From contig JAFTFU010000016.1 in assembly GCA_017458285.1 (NCBI GenBank), positions 1 through 39,453 of the forward strand: a stretch of DNA of 39,453 bases. The letters are read 5' to 3'. Shown in pieces: positions 26,898-33,642 of the stretch; positions within the stretch are counted from its first letter, which is position 1; each line of letters starts with the position of its first letter. Position numbers and translations under genes: made by a program. The notes beneath the pieces are model-generated. The model was not told the DNA's origin. It saw only the letters and a list, made by a program, of their open reading frames with translations, and made no database searches. The DNA comes from Clostridia bacterium (GTDB lineage: Bacteria; Bacillota; Clostridia; TANB77; CAG-508).

Positions 26898-28625
26898 ATG
26901 TCTTTAAGAACAACTTTTTTGAAATTATTTAAATGGAATACGCAAGATGATGAGGACTTAAATAGTAATTTTGATGTTGATTCTGCAATGAATGATAACT
27001 GGGACACAATTGATGATGCAATAAGTGATTTAAGCGGAAATAAAGTTGACAAAGTTGCTGGTAAACAATTATCTACAGAAGATTATTCAACTGCAGAAAA
27101 AACAAAATTAAATGGTGTTGCTGCAGGAGCACAAGTTAATGTTTTAGAAAACCTTACATTAGGAGGAACAACATTAGCCAAAAATAATAAAGCAATAGAA
27201 ATTAAAGATCCTGAAGTAACAAATGCGAGACAATCTACTACAAAAAACAAAACTTTTTCAAATGTAGATGCTCGTATTGAGGAACTAGAAGCAGATGTTG
27301 ACAATATAGAAACAACAAGAGGTCATGTATATGGTATTAGGAGAAAAATAACAAGTAATTCAAGTTCTGCCTGGGAGAGATTATTTGATAGTGTTGGAAA
27401 AGTTGCTAATGCTACCAAAAATGGTGGGACAGTACAAAATGATTTTGACGAACTTGCTCCTTGGTCTGAAATAAAATCTTGTAACTATGATTTAGCAACA
27501 AAAAAAATTAAAGCCTGGTTTGGAGATGCAAATTTCAAATTTGATGGAACAAACGGAGATGTATTTACTCATGTTCCAAAAACATACTGGAGTATATACC
27601 AGGATAATGATTATGACTATGTACTATTAGCAGATTATCCAAGAGCAGGATTTATGGAAGTTGACGGATTTTTTGTAGGTAGATATAACGGAGCTGTAGT
27701 TGATGATGTATTACATACTTATAGCGGTTTAGTTCCAACAACTAATAGAACTATTGGAGCGTTTAGAACTTTAGCAAATGCTTTAGGAGATAATTTCTCT
27801 CAATTAGATTGGAGATATTTTATCTTACAAATGCTTTATTTAGTAGAATACGCAAACTATAATTCTCAATCAATGCTTGGAAATGGTGTACAAAGTCGTA
27901 AATATTTAAAAACACTAATCGCTGAAAATAATACTAATAGAGTTATAATCGGAAGTGCATCAGGTTATTATGTAGGACAAATCATAAGAATTGGTACTTC
28001 TGATGGTGGAACACAAATTGCAGATGCAAGAAAAATTACAGCAATAGAAGCATACGATGATGGAAGTGTTACTGGCTCTGCTTTAACATTTGATGGTGCT
28101 GCAGTTAATATTGCAGTTGATAACTTTGTATGTACGATGGCACAAGAAACTGGTCAATGTGATAGTTTAGGAATGAAGTCAGGATGCTTAAATAATGACG
28201 GATATCATTCAATGATTTATAGAGGTGTAGAAAACCTATTTGCGAATATATGGCAATGGGTAGATGGAATAAATGTAAAGGATCATTTAGCATATATTTG
28301 TAAGGATCATTCTCAATATGCTAGTGACAAGTTCACAGATCCATATAAACCTTTGGCTTATACAAACGCAGATGCAAACGGCTATGCAAAAACATTGGGA
28401 TTAGATGTAGATGAGCCATTCTTTAGATTTCCAACAGAAGTCGGTGGAAGTACATCTACTTATATGGCAGACTACTATTACCAAAATACAGGCAACAGGG
28501 TTGCTCGTGTGGGTGGTTATTTCAACAATGGGGCTAACGATGGCTTGTGGTATTGGCCCTTCAGCGACACTTCTTCGGATGCGAGTTGGGGCATCGGTTG
28601 TCGTGTTCTTATTGATAACCAGTAA
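26898..28625 (+). CDS. DGR-diversified tail fibre protein with C-terminal C-type-lectin-like domain, 575 aa
   Basis: The N-terminus attaches to the tail (MSLRTTFLKLFKWNTQDDED). A fibre motif follows (KQLSTEDYSTAEKTKLNGVA), then a coiled segment (ARIEELEADVDNIE), and from about residue 150 a large globular part. Its last 40 residues carry the variable repeat (codons within 28498-28613) with the typical lectin-fold frame GLWYWPF...GCRV of DGR targets. Residues differing from the template-encoded version are R537, Y541, P554, S556, D557, D561, S563 and G565; codon 570 differs silently. All substitutions sit at template adenines, so this is the receptor-binding tip diversified by the DGR. Confidence 0.93.
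   Translation: MSLRTTFLKLFKWNTQDDEDLNSNFDVDSAMNDNWDTIDDAISDLSGNKVDKVAGKQLSTEDYSTAEKTKLNGVAAGAQVNVLENLTLGGTTLAKNNKAIEIKDPEVTNARQSTTKNKTFSNVDARIEELEADVDNIETTRGHVYGIRRKITSNSSSAWERLFDSVGKVANATKNGGTVQNDFDELAPWSEIKSCNYDLATKKIKAWFGDANFKFDGTNGDVFTHVPKTYWSIYQDNDYDYVLLADYPRAGFMEVDGFFVGRYNGAVVDDVLHTYSGLVPTTNRTIGAFRTLANALGDNFSQLDWRYFILQMLYLVEYANYNSQSMLGNGVQSRKYLKTLIAENNTNRVIIGSASGYYVGQIIRIGTSDGGTQIADARKITAIEAYDDGSVTGSALTFDGAAVNIAVDNFVCTMAQETGQCDSLGMKSGCLNNDGYHSMIYRGVENLFANIWQWVDGINVKDHLAYICKDHSQYASDKFTDPYKPLAYTNADANGYAKTLGLDVDEPFFRFPTEVGGSTSTYMADYYYQNTGNRVARVGGYFNNGANDGLWYWPFSDTSSDASWGIGCRVLIDNQ
28498..28613 (+). repeat. DGR variable repeat (VR)
   Basis: 116 bases ending 12 bases before the target stop codon. 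They align without gaps to TR (28764-28879). The 11 mismatches lie at 28507, 28518, 28557, 28558, 28564, 28566, 28578, 28585, 28590, 28591 and 28607 (7 A-to-G, 2 A-to-T, 2 A-to-C relative to TR), and every one corresponds to A in TR. The unmutated 3' end (CGGTTGTCGTGT region) is where the initiation of mutagenic homing element is expected. Confidence 0.97.
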
Positions 28626-28634
28626 AACAGGGGT

Positions 28635-28656
28635 CTGGGGGCGGTCAGCCTCCCAG
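28635..28656 (+). other. GC-rich hairpin just downstream of VR
   Basis: CTGGGGG (28635-28641) pairs with CCTCCCAG positions 28650-28656 (7 pairs including one G-T), loop of 8. It starts 22 bases after VR and just after the stop codon, in an otherwise A+T-rich genome. DGRs such as that of phage BPP-1 have a hairpin/cruciform shortly after VR that aids target recognition; this one fits that place, although its loop is longer. There is no T-tract, so it is not a normal terminator. Confidence 0.6.
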
Positions 28657-28763
28657 CTAATTTAACTATGTTATAGAGTAGTTATTTTAATTTAATAAAT
28701 TTAGTATAATAACAGGCAAAGGGATTTGATGTGTGCCGTGCCGAGCTTTCACTTCTCATTTGA

Positions 28764-28879
28764 GGGTTGCTCATGTGGGTGGTAATTTCAACAATGGGGC
28801 TAACGATGGCTTGTGGTATTGGAACTTCAACAACACTTCTTCGAATGCGAATTGGAACATCGGTTGTCGTGTACTTATT
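28764..28879 (+). repeat. DGR template repeat (TR)
   Basis: 116-base copy of the VR in non-coding DNA between target and reverse transcriptase, about 44% G+C against a much lower background. It holds 27 adenines; read in the VR frame it has ten AAY (Asn) codons, the classic DGR design for broad amino-acid choice. The template RNA would run on through the 134-base spacer (28880-29013), which includes a small TGAGC/GCTCA hairpin (28915-28928), toward the RT gene. TATAAT at 28705-28710 is a possible but weak promoter. Confidence 0.97.
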
Positions 28880-29013
28880 TTTCAAATAATTATTTATATT
28901 ACACATCATCTTCCTGAGCCCTTGCTCAAAATAGAGTCGCAACTGGATTGGACTAGTAAGCCCATTATGGTTTGAAAATCCGATAGACAAAAATAAGAAA
29001 CCAGAGGTGTAAT

Positions 29014-30069
29014 ATGAAAAGAAAAGGCAACTTTTATAAGGATATTTGCAATAAGGAAAATATTAAGAAGGCAATAATAGAAGCTGCGAAAGGTAAGAAA
29101 GATAGGAATAATGTAGCAAGGATAATAGAGAATATTGATCACTATGTCGATATTCTCTATAATATGTTATTATCTAAAGATATTAAATTATCTCCATATA
29201 AGAAAATGACAATACATGATGGTGCTAACAAAAAGGAGAGAATTATATTCAAGCCTGCATTCTTCCCTGACCAATGCATACATTGGTCTTTAATGTTGCA
29301 ATTACAGCCTATTTTGCAAAAAGGAATGTATGAATATTGTTGTGCTAGTGTTCCAAATAGAGGAATACATTATGGTTCAACATATATAAAACGAATATTA
29401 AAAGATGACAGAAAAAATACAAAATATTGCTTAAAATTAGATGTGAAGAAATTTTATCCTAGTATTGATAAAGAAGTATGTAAAAGAAAATTTAGAAGAA
29501 TCATAAAGGATTATGATGTAATAAATTTAATAGACACTATAATCGATAGTAGTAATGAGAGCGGATTACCTATTGGTAATTTTACAAGTCAATGGTTCGC
29601 AAATTTTTATTTACAAGACCTGGATCATTTCATAAAAGAAAAAATGAAAGTAAAATACTATTTGCGATACATGGATGATATGGTTCTATTTGGTAGAAAT
29701 AAAAAAGAACTGCACAAAATAAAAAATGCAATAGATGAATTTCTAAAACCTGAAGGACTTAAATTAAAAGACAACTGGCAATTGTTTAAAGTAGACAGTA
29801 GACCATTAGATTTTTTAGGATATAGATTTTATAGGGGTTATACAACACTAAGGAGAAGTAATTTCCTTCGCATTAAAAGAAGAGTAAAGAAAATTGTAAA
29901 AAGAGGATATATAAGGCAGACAGATGCTTATTCTATGATTTCATATCATGGATGGCTGTCACATTGTAATAGTTTCAATTATAGAAACAAATATATTAAG
30001 CCTTATAATATAACCTTGAAAAAATGTAAAGGAGTGATAAGAAATGGTAGAAGTAAACTTAAATTGTGA
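29014..30069 (+). CDS. DGR reverse transcriptase, 351 aa
   Basis: Retroelement-type reverse transcriptase. Fingers/palm motifs are KLDVKKFYPSID with catalytic D143; the DGR-type GLPIGNFTSQ (S192-Q193, where most RTs have other residues); and YMDD at 219-222 with catalytic D221/D222. A thumb segment with LDFLGYRFYRGYTTLRRSNF and basic RIKRRVKKIVKR follows. It copies TR RNA into cDNA with adenine-directed errors, which then replaces VR. SD AGAGGTG precedes the ATG. The last 26 bases overlap the following tail gene. No Avd gene lies beside it. Confidence 0.96.
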   Translation: MKRKGNFYKDICNKENIKKAIIEAAKGKKDRNNVARIIENIDHYVDILYNMLLSKDIKLSPYKKMTIHDGANKKERIIFKPAFFPDQCIHWSLMLQLQPILQKGMYEYCCASVPNRGIHYGSTYIKRILKDDRKNTKYCLKLDVKKFYPSIDKEVCKRKFRRIIKDYDVINLIDTIIDSSNESGLPIGNFTSQWFANFYLQDLDHFIKEKMKVKYYLRYMDDMVLFGRNKKELHKIKNAIDEFLKPEGLKLKDNWQLFKVDSRPLDFLGYRFYRGYTTLRRSNFLRIKRRVKKIVKRGYIRQTDAYSMISYHGWLSHCNSFNYRNKYIKPYNITLKKCKGVIRNGRSKLKL

Positions 30070-30400
30070 ATCAGATACAAAACCAGAGAAATATGTTATT
30101 GAAAATGTATTAAATGGAAAATGTGATATTATTTTGAATGAAAATATTGCAGAAAAAACAAGAGAAGATGAAGACGGAAAAACAAAAACATATTTTACTT
30201 ATGATATGTATAGAATATCAAAAAACAATTATAGAGATACTTTAGAGACTGACTTAGCAGACAATACTAATTTTGCAGTATGGTTAAATTTTGCTAAAGA
30301 GCAGTACGCTAAACAAATAATTGAAATATCAGACAATGAAAGAATTGCAGCACTAGAACAGGCAATAATTGATATTGGGGAGGTAATTGGAAATGATTAA
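30044..30400 (+). CDS. Phage tail-region accessory protein, 118 aa
   Basis: Starts inside the end of the RT gene (AAAGGAGTGATAAGAAATG) and ends against the next small gene. An acidic protein with an N-terminal beta part (PEKYVIENVLNGKCDIILNE) and a C-terminal ERIAALEQAIIDIGEVIG helix, usual for small Firmicutes phage proteins between fibre and holin genes. It is not basic and not a four-helix bundle type, so it is unlikely to be the DGR accessory protein Avd. Function unknown. Confidence 0.7.
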   Translation: MVEVNLNCESDTKPEKYVIENVLNGKCDIILNENIAEKTREDEDGKTKTYFTYDMYRISKNNYRDTLETDLADNTNFAVWLNFAKEQYAKQIIEISDNERIAALEQAIIDIGEVIGND

Positions 30401-30503
30401 TTTTTATGTAATACAAATAAGAGATTTAAAAACAATGACAATTGATGATGTCCCTAAATTATGGAGAGAAAAAGTAAGAAAGAAATTGCAAGAAGAGTCT
30501 TAA
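30393..30503 (+). CDS. CD1375-like small phage protein, 36 aa
   Basis: ATG 30393 follows GGGGAGGTAATTGG. The pattern FYVIQIRDLKTMTIDDVPK with a WREKVRKKL end matches the very short CD1375/XkdX-type proteins found in clostridial and Bacillus phages just before holin genes. Role unknown. Its 3' end forms part of a terminator. Confidence 0.65.
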   Translation: MINFYVIQIRDLKTMTIDDVPKLWREKVRKKLQEES

Positions 30504-30517
30504 CAGGCTCTTCTTTT
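30492..30517 (+). terminator. Rho-independent terminator overlapping a stop codon
   Basis: GAAGAGTC (30492-30499) pairs with GGCTCTTC (30506-30513) with one G-U, loop TTAACA, then TTTT. It lies across the stop of the 36-aa gene and separates tail/DGR genes from the lysis genes. Confidence 0.75.
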
Positions 30518-30544
30518 AGTTTACACGAAAGGAGAAGGTTGTTA

Positions 30545-30805
30545 ATGGAATTAGTAGAAATTATAAAAACCATATTTCAATATGGAGGAACATTAATAAT
30601 GGCAGCATTATTTGTATGGGTATTTATTCAAGATAAAACAAAAAATAATAAGCTTCAAGAAGATAATAATACAATGCTTAAAGTTTTAACTGAAAGTAAT
30701 AATAATATAGCAAAATCATTAGACATAATCGCAAATAATTTAGTGACTATTGATAGTAAAGTCGACAGAAATTATCAAGAGACACTAAAGGAAAGGAGAA
30801 AATAA
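30545..30805 (+). CDS. UviB/BhlA-like holin, 86 aa
   Basis: Start at ATG 30545 with AAAGGAGAAGG upstream (an earlier in-frame ATG at 30461 lies in the preceding gene and is not used). One N-terminal membrane helix (YGGTLIMAALFVWVFIQ) is followed by a charged coiled region rich in N and K (DKTKNNKLQEDNNTMLKVL). This is the layout of UviB/BhlA-type holins, which make holes in the membrane and let the endolysin reach the wall. It overlaps the next gene by one base. Confidence 0.8.
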   Translation: MELVEIIKTIFQYGGTLIMAALFVWVFIQDKTKNNKLQEDNNTMLKVLTESNNNIAKSLDIIANNLVTIDSKVDRNYQETLKERRK

Positions 30806-31035
30806 TGAAACAAGCATGGAGTGATTTAAAAAGTTTTGTAACAATAGCTTTCACATTTACAATTATAGCTTTAGTTTTAATTATTGCAATAAAAGGCAAC
30901 TGGGATATATTTCAAATAGTTTTCACTTTGTTTTCTAATATAGCAACTGCGGTTTTTACATATTTCTTTACAAGGAAGACAAATGTCGAAAAAACTAATG
31001 AAATTGAGGCAACAAATGATACTAACCAAGAATAA
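30805..31035 (+). CDS. Second small membrane (holin-like) protein, 76 aa
   Basis: Two predicted membrane helices (about residues 12-29, ...TIIALVLIIAIKG, and 35-55, FTLFSNIATAVFTYFFTRK), then a polar tail ending ATNDTNQE. Between the UviB-like holin and the endolysin it is probably a holin partner or pinholin/antiholin. The exact role cannot be told. A strong terminator follows. Confidence 0.7.
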   Translation: MKQAWSDLKSFVTIAFTFTIIALVLIIAIKGNWDIFQIVFTLFSNIATAVFTYFFTRKTNVEKTNEIEATNDTNQE

Positions 31036-31074
31036 AAAACGGCTTAAAACGCAACGTCGCAAGCCGTTTTTTTT
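31034..31074 (+). terminator. Strong terminator, first of three tandem hairpins
   Basis: AAAAAACGGCTT (31034-31045) pairs with AAGCCGTTTTTT (31061-31072), 12 pairs, loop of 15, and a run of eight Ts at 31067-31074. A textbook intrinsic terminator at the end of the holin pair, but two more hairpins and the endolysin gene follow. Confidence 0.9.
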
Positions 31075-31076
31075 GC

Positions 31077-31101
31077 AATACCGTAAAAAAATTACGGTAT
31101 T
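31077..31101 (+). other. Second tandem hairpin in the lysis leader
   Basis: AATACCGTAA (31077-31086) and TTACGGTATT (31092-31101) are perfect complements with an A5 loop. It starts 3 bases after the T-run of the first terminator. No T-tract after it. Could be an operator or an RNA element controlling endolysin expression. Confidence 0.65.
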
Positions 31102-31106
31102 TATCA

Positions 31107-31148
31107 AATACAGGAAGAAAATTCAAAAATCTTCCTGTATTAATTTTT
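31107..31148 (+). terminator. Third tandem hairpin, terminator-like
   Basis: AATACAGGAAGA (31107-31118) pairs with TCTTCCTGTATT (31130-31141), 12 perfect pairs, followed by AATTTTT. It lies 20 bases upstream of a strong SD (AAGGAGG) and could both terminate and gate translation of the next genes. Confidence 0.65.
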
Positions 31149-31165
31149 ATAAGGAGGTTTTTACT

Positions 31166-31246
31166 ATGGAAGATGAAGAAGTAGTTTTATCTGAAGAAAT
31201 GACAGAAGAATTATCAAATGGAAGGGAGGAAAACGAAGATGAGTAA
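31166..31246 (+). CDS. Tiny acidic protein upstream of the endolysin, 26 aa
   Basis: ATG 31166 follows AAGGAGGTTTTTACT. The 26-residue product is almost all acidic (MEDEEVVLSEEMTEELSNGR, then EENEDE) and ends 8 bases into the endolysin gene. It may be a leader peptide for coupled translation or a small regulator. A real but uncharacterised product is plausible because of the excellent SD. Confidence 0.5.
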   Translation: MEDEEVVLSEEMTEELSNGREENEDE

Positions 31247-32198
31247 ATCAAGTCTAACAGCAGTAACAGTTCCTGCAAGTACAAGTAATTATACACAAGG
31301 AAGAAGAGGCTATAAAATTTGTAAAATAACAGTTCATCACATGGCTGGAGTTTTATCTGCAGAACAATGTGGTAGAATATTCCAAAATGCAAGCAGAGGT
31401 GCAAGTTCTAATTATGGAATTGGAAACGATGGAAAAATAGGTTGCTATGTAGAGGAAGAAAATAGAGCATGGACATCAAGCAATCGTGAAAATGATTGTC
31501 AGGCAATTACAATTGAAGTTTCAAATAGTTCTGTAGGTGGAAATTATCCTGTAAGTGCTGCAGCTTGGAATTCATTAGTGAAATTATGTGTTGATATTTG
31601 TAAAAGATATAAATTCCGATTAACTTATGACGGAACTAAAAATGGAAGTCTAACAAGACACAATATGTTTGCAAATACAAATTGCCCTGGTGCATATTTA
31701 CAAGGGAAATTCCCTGATTTAGTAAAAGAGGTAAATGCTCAATTAGATGGTGGAAGTACACCAACACCTGCTCCAGCTACACCAAGCACAAGTGGTTCAT
31801 ATTTGGTAAAAGTAACAACTGATTGCCTAAGAATAAGAAATGGTGCAGGAACACAATATAAAATTAATGGAAACATTACAGATAGAGGAACTTATACAAT
31901 AGTAGAAACACAAGGTAACTGGGGAAAATTGAAATCAGGTGCTGGATGGATTTGTTTAGATTATACAAAAAAGGTAGATGCTCCAGCATCATCAACACCA
32001 ACAACAACTAATTTTTCAAAAGGTCAAAAAGTTACATTAAAAACATCTGCTAGCAAATACTGCACAGGACAGACAATTCCTTCATATATAAAAGGAAAAA
32101 CTTATACAATAATGCAAGTAGGAAGTGGAAATACGCATCCTGATGGAGTTTTATTACAAGAAATTATGTCTTGGGTATATAAATCTGATGTTCAATAA
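31239..32198 (+). CDS. Endolysin: N-acetylmuramoyl-L-alanine amidase with SH3-type wall-binding domains, 319 aa
   Basis: Start at 31239 fits GGGAGGAAAACG upstream. Amidase_2 domain at about residues 10-170: zinc ligands H33 or H34 in VHHMAG, H141 in TRHN and C149 in NCPG, with E93 in IEVSN. A proline/threonine linker (about 176-187) follows, then an SH3_3-type domain (YLVKVTTDCLRIRNGAG) and a second SH3-like C-terminal domain (FSKGQKVTLKTSASKY...). It cuts the sugar-peptide bond of peptidoglycan at the end of infection after holin action. Confidence 0.92.
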   Translation: MSKSSLTAVTVPASTSNYTQGRRGYKICKITVHHMAGVLSAEQCGRIFQNASRGASSNYGIGNDGKIGCYVEEENRAWTSSNRENDCQAITIEVSNSSVGGNYPVSAAAWNSLVKLCVDICKRYKFRLTYDGTKNGSLTRHNMFANTNCPGAYLQGKFPDLVKEVNAQLDGGSTPTPAPATPSTSGSYLVKVTTDCLRIRNGAGTQYKINGNITDRGTYTIVETQGNWGKLKSGAGWICLDYTKKVDAPASSTPTTTNFSKGQKVTLKTSASKYCTGQTIPSYIKGKTYTIMQVGSGNTHPDGVLLQEIMSWVYKSDVQ

Positions 32199-32201
32199 AA
32201 T

Positions 32202-32238
32202 AATAGAGGAGTTTGTCTCCTCTATTGTATATTTTTTA
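32202..32238. terminator. Bidirectional terminator between convergent genes
   Basis: AATAGAGGAG (32202-32211) and CTCCTCTATT (32217-32226) form a perfect 10-pair stem with loop TTTGT. TTTTTT follows on the plus strand, and the A-rich left side gives a T-run on the minus strand. It ends both the lysis operon and the minus-strand pair. Confidence 0.85.
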
Positions 32239-32605
32239 ATTTTTGTTGTATATTATATAGTATGTCAAATGCTTCTTTAAATGTAGTATTATTTAAATCA
32301 ATATCTAATATTTTGTTAATAATATTATCATAAGAAGAATTTTGACTTGAAGGTGTCGGATTAGATACAATTTCATAATTGATATTATGAGCCTTTAATA
32401 TATTTGTGTATTTTTCTAGTTTGGCGACAGGAAATCCACATTTAATTATTTCTGGGCTTAAATCAGTTAATTTTAGTCCAATTTCTTTTGACACTAATCT
32501 TGCATCTTCATTTAATATATTATAAAAAATTCCAACTCTGAATAAATATACTTTTTCTTTATCTTTAGCTTTTAATTCGTTATACTGCCTTAGAAGTTTG
32601 CTCAT
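32222..32605 (-). CDS. Stand-alone MutS domain I-like protein, 127 aa
   Basis: The first ~80 residues match the N-terminal mismatch-recognition domain of MutS: LKAKDKEKVYLFRVGIFYNI, then DARLVSKEIGLKLT and CGFPVAKLEKYTNILK. There is no clamp, lever or ATPase domain. In MutS the Phe-X-Glu pair of GDFYE contacts the mismatch; here the motif reads GIFYN, so the Phe stays but the Glu is Asn. The C-terminal 40 residues are an unrelated helical tail. It overlaps the upstream HTH gene by 26 bases on the same strand, so the two are co-expressed. Possible DNA or RNA-DNA binding protein; a DGR accessory role is hypothesis only. Confidence 0.78.
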   Translation of the reverse strand: MSKLLRQYNELKAKDKEKVYLFRVGIFYNILNEDARLVSKEIGLKLTDLSPEIIKCGFPVAKLEKYTNILKAHNINYEIVSNPTPSSQNSSYDNIINKILDIDLNNTTFKEAFDILYNIQQKLKNIQ

Positions 32606-32825
32606 CGTTATTCTTCCTCCTTGTTCCTTTTTTTCTTTTTATTATATCTCCTGGTTCGCAATCTAATAATTCACAAATTCGTTCTAAAGTTTCAAAATGA
32701 ATACTTGTAGAAATATTGTCCATCATATTAGAAATTGATTGATAGCTTCCACCCATATTTTTTACAAACCAATATTTACTTTTCTTTTGTTTTTTCAAAA
32801 TTTGTTCTACATTTACATAGATCAT
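32580..32825 (-). CDS. XRE-family HTH regulator, 81 aa
   Basis: Cro/CI-type helix-turn-helix: NVEQILKKQKKSKYWFVKNM, recognition helix region SYQSISNMM, then LERICELLDCEPGDII typical of small XRE regulators, and a basic tail. SD GGGAGGTGATTAT precedes the ATG on the minus strand. Leader gene of a two-gene cargo operon with the MutS-like protein. It probably regulates its own operon. Confidence 0.85.
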   Translation of the reverse strand: MIYVNVEQILKKQKKSKYWFVKNMGGSYQSISNMMDNISTSIHFETLERICELLDCEPGDIIKRKKGTRRKNNDEQTSKAV

Positions 32826-32912
32826 ATAATCACCTCCCTATAACAGATATTTTATAGCAAACTGATTTTTATTTTAACTACGCCTTGTAACACTTGCATT
32901 TGGAATAACTAA

Positions 32913-32941
32913 TTTACAAATTAGGTGTAAAATGATATAAT
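32913..32941 (+). promoter_or_regulatory. Strong promoter for the small gene at 32965
   Basis: TTTACA (32913-32918), 17-base spacer, and extended -10 TGATATAAT with TATAAT at 32936-32941. Close to the sigma-A consensus, so the small cargo gene downstream should be transcribed in the lysogen. Confidence 0.82.
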
Positions 32942-32964
32942 ATCAATATAAAGAGGTGTTTTGT

Positions 32965-33144
32965 TTGAAAAATATGGAAGTAAAAGATATTTTGAATAAT
33001 ATAAAAAAGATGATTCTATTAAAAGAATATGAAAAAGCTGTTGATTATATAGATTATATTGAGAGAAAGAAAATGTCATCAGAGGAAAGTACAGAAAATT
33101 CTGTTGATAAATATATGGAAGAATTAATCAGTAATTTAAAATAG
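32965..33144 (+). CDS. Small helical cargo protein, 59 aa (TTG start)
   Basis: TTG 32965 follows AGAGGTG at good spacing; ATG 32974 is a less well placed alternative. Charged, helical product (KDILNNIKKMILLKEYEKAV, then DYIDYIERKKM). It has its own strong promoter and lies divergent from the HTH/MutS-like pair next to attP, the usual place of lysogenic conversion genes. No family recognised. Confidence 0.6.
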   Translation: MKNMEVKDILNNIKKMILLKEYEKAVDYIDYIERKKMSSEESTENSVDKYMEELISNLK

Positions 33145-33224
33145 TATTTTATGGTATTTTGTAGTAAAATGTAGAATTTTGTCGAATTTTGTAACACAGA
33201 TATATCAAGGGCTGTAACACACAA

Positions 33225-33272
33225 TAACTATTCCATAGCATAGTTACTTTATTTTACATAATATGGTATAAT
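33225..33272 (+). promoter_or_regulatory. Promoter with upstream inverted repeat
   Basis: TAACTAT (33225-33231) and ATAGTTA (33240-33246) form a 7-base inverted repeat. Downstream is an extended -10 TGGTATAAT (TATAAT at 33267-33272). The -35 is poor (TTACTT at 33244-33249, 17-base spacing) and overlaps the inverted repeat, so a regulator probably binds there. It would serve the 34-aa ORF at 33315. Confidence 0.6.
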
Positions 33273-33314
33273 AATATAAGAGATATCTCCAATAAATAAA
33301 AGGAGGAAGATGAA

Positions 33315-33419
33315 ATGGAATTAAACTTGTTAGATGAGTTGCTGTTACATATATTCAAAAAGTATTCTTACAAGATATATAGAATAGGTGTAAGAGATGG
33401 GTTTAATTGGAAAGTGTAA
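33315..33419 (+). CDS. Small ORF next to attP, 34 aa
   Basis: ATG 33315 follows AAAAGGAGGAAG, a near-perfect SD. The product is MELNLLDELLLHIFKKYSYK followed by a short basic tail ending in FNWKV, amphipathic with no known family. Support comes from its own promoter and SD. It ends just before the first CCCACT arm repeat. The rest of the 33145-33665 region is non-coding attP sequence. Confidence 0.5.
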   Translation: MELNLLDELLLHIFKKYSYKIYRIGVRDGFNWKV

Positions 33420-33548
33420 TTCCCACTTTCCCACTTTTTTCCCACTCAAGTTTGAAATAACTTGATATTGATTAAAAATGAAAATGTTGTAAAATATTGA
33501 AATAAAAGCATTTCAAAAATATTTGAAAATGTTTGAAAAGGTTAAGCA

Positions 33549-33590
33549 AGAACAGTAGGTTCAGGTGTTGTTGCAGACATAATAGAGTAA
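33549..33590 (+). other. attP core: 3' end of an elongation factor Tu gene
   Basis: Reads AGA ACA GTA GGT through to GAG TAA and encodes RTVGSGVVADIIE plus stop, the conserved C-terminus of bacterial EF-Tu (compare GGRTVGSGVV...IE). Upstream the frame leaves the EF-Tu pattern at once (a stop two codons before), so the identity block begins here. This indicates integration at the 3' end of host tuf, with the phage restoring the last codons. Confidence 0.8.
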
Positions 33591-33601
33591 TAAAGCCAAT
33601 A

Positions 33602-33642
33602 AAATAAAGGGTTTCAAGACTTTTTGAAACTCTTTATTTTTT
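33602..33642. terminator. Bidirectional terminator beside attP
   Basis: A 16-pair stem (33602-33617 with 33624-33639, one G-T) with loop GACTTT. T-run follows on the plus strand (TTTTTT), A-run on the left for the minus strand. It ends the integrase transcript and could serve as terminator for tuf after integration. Confidence 0.88.

Noticed and set aside
28411..28665. 84-aa frame overlapping the end of the fibre gene
   Set aside because: It is an out-of-frame reading of the fibre gene with no ribosome-binding site, and the VR mutations fit only the fibre frame.
28733..28975. 80-aa open frame running through the template repeat, and a 102-aa open frame on the opposite strand
   Set aside because: The plus-strand frame simply reads TR in the VR frame and has no ribosome-binding site; the minus-strand frame is the complement of TR. 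TR acts as RNA template, not as a gene.
30044..30400. 118-aa gene after the RT considered as the DGR accessory protein Avd
   Set aside because: It is acidic, with beta-type N-terminal and short C-terminal helix, not the basic four-helix type of Avd, and fits usual tail accessory proteins.
30461..30544. Longer holin start at ATG 30461
   Set aside because: It overlaps the CD1375-like gene and a terminator; ATG 30545 has a strong SD and starts with a normal membrane helix.
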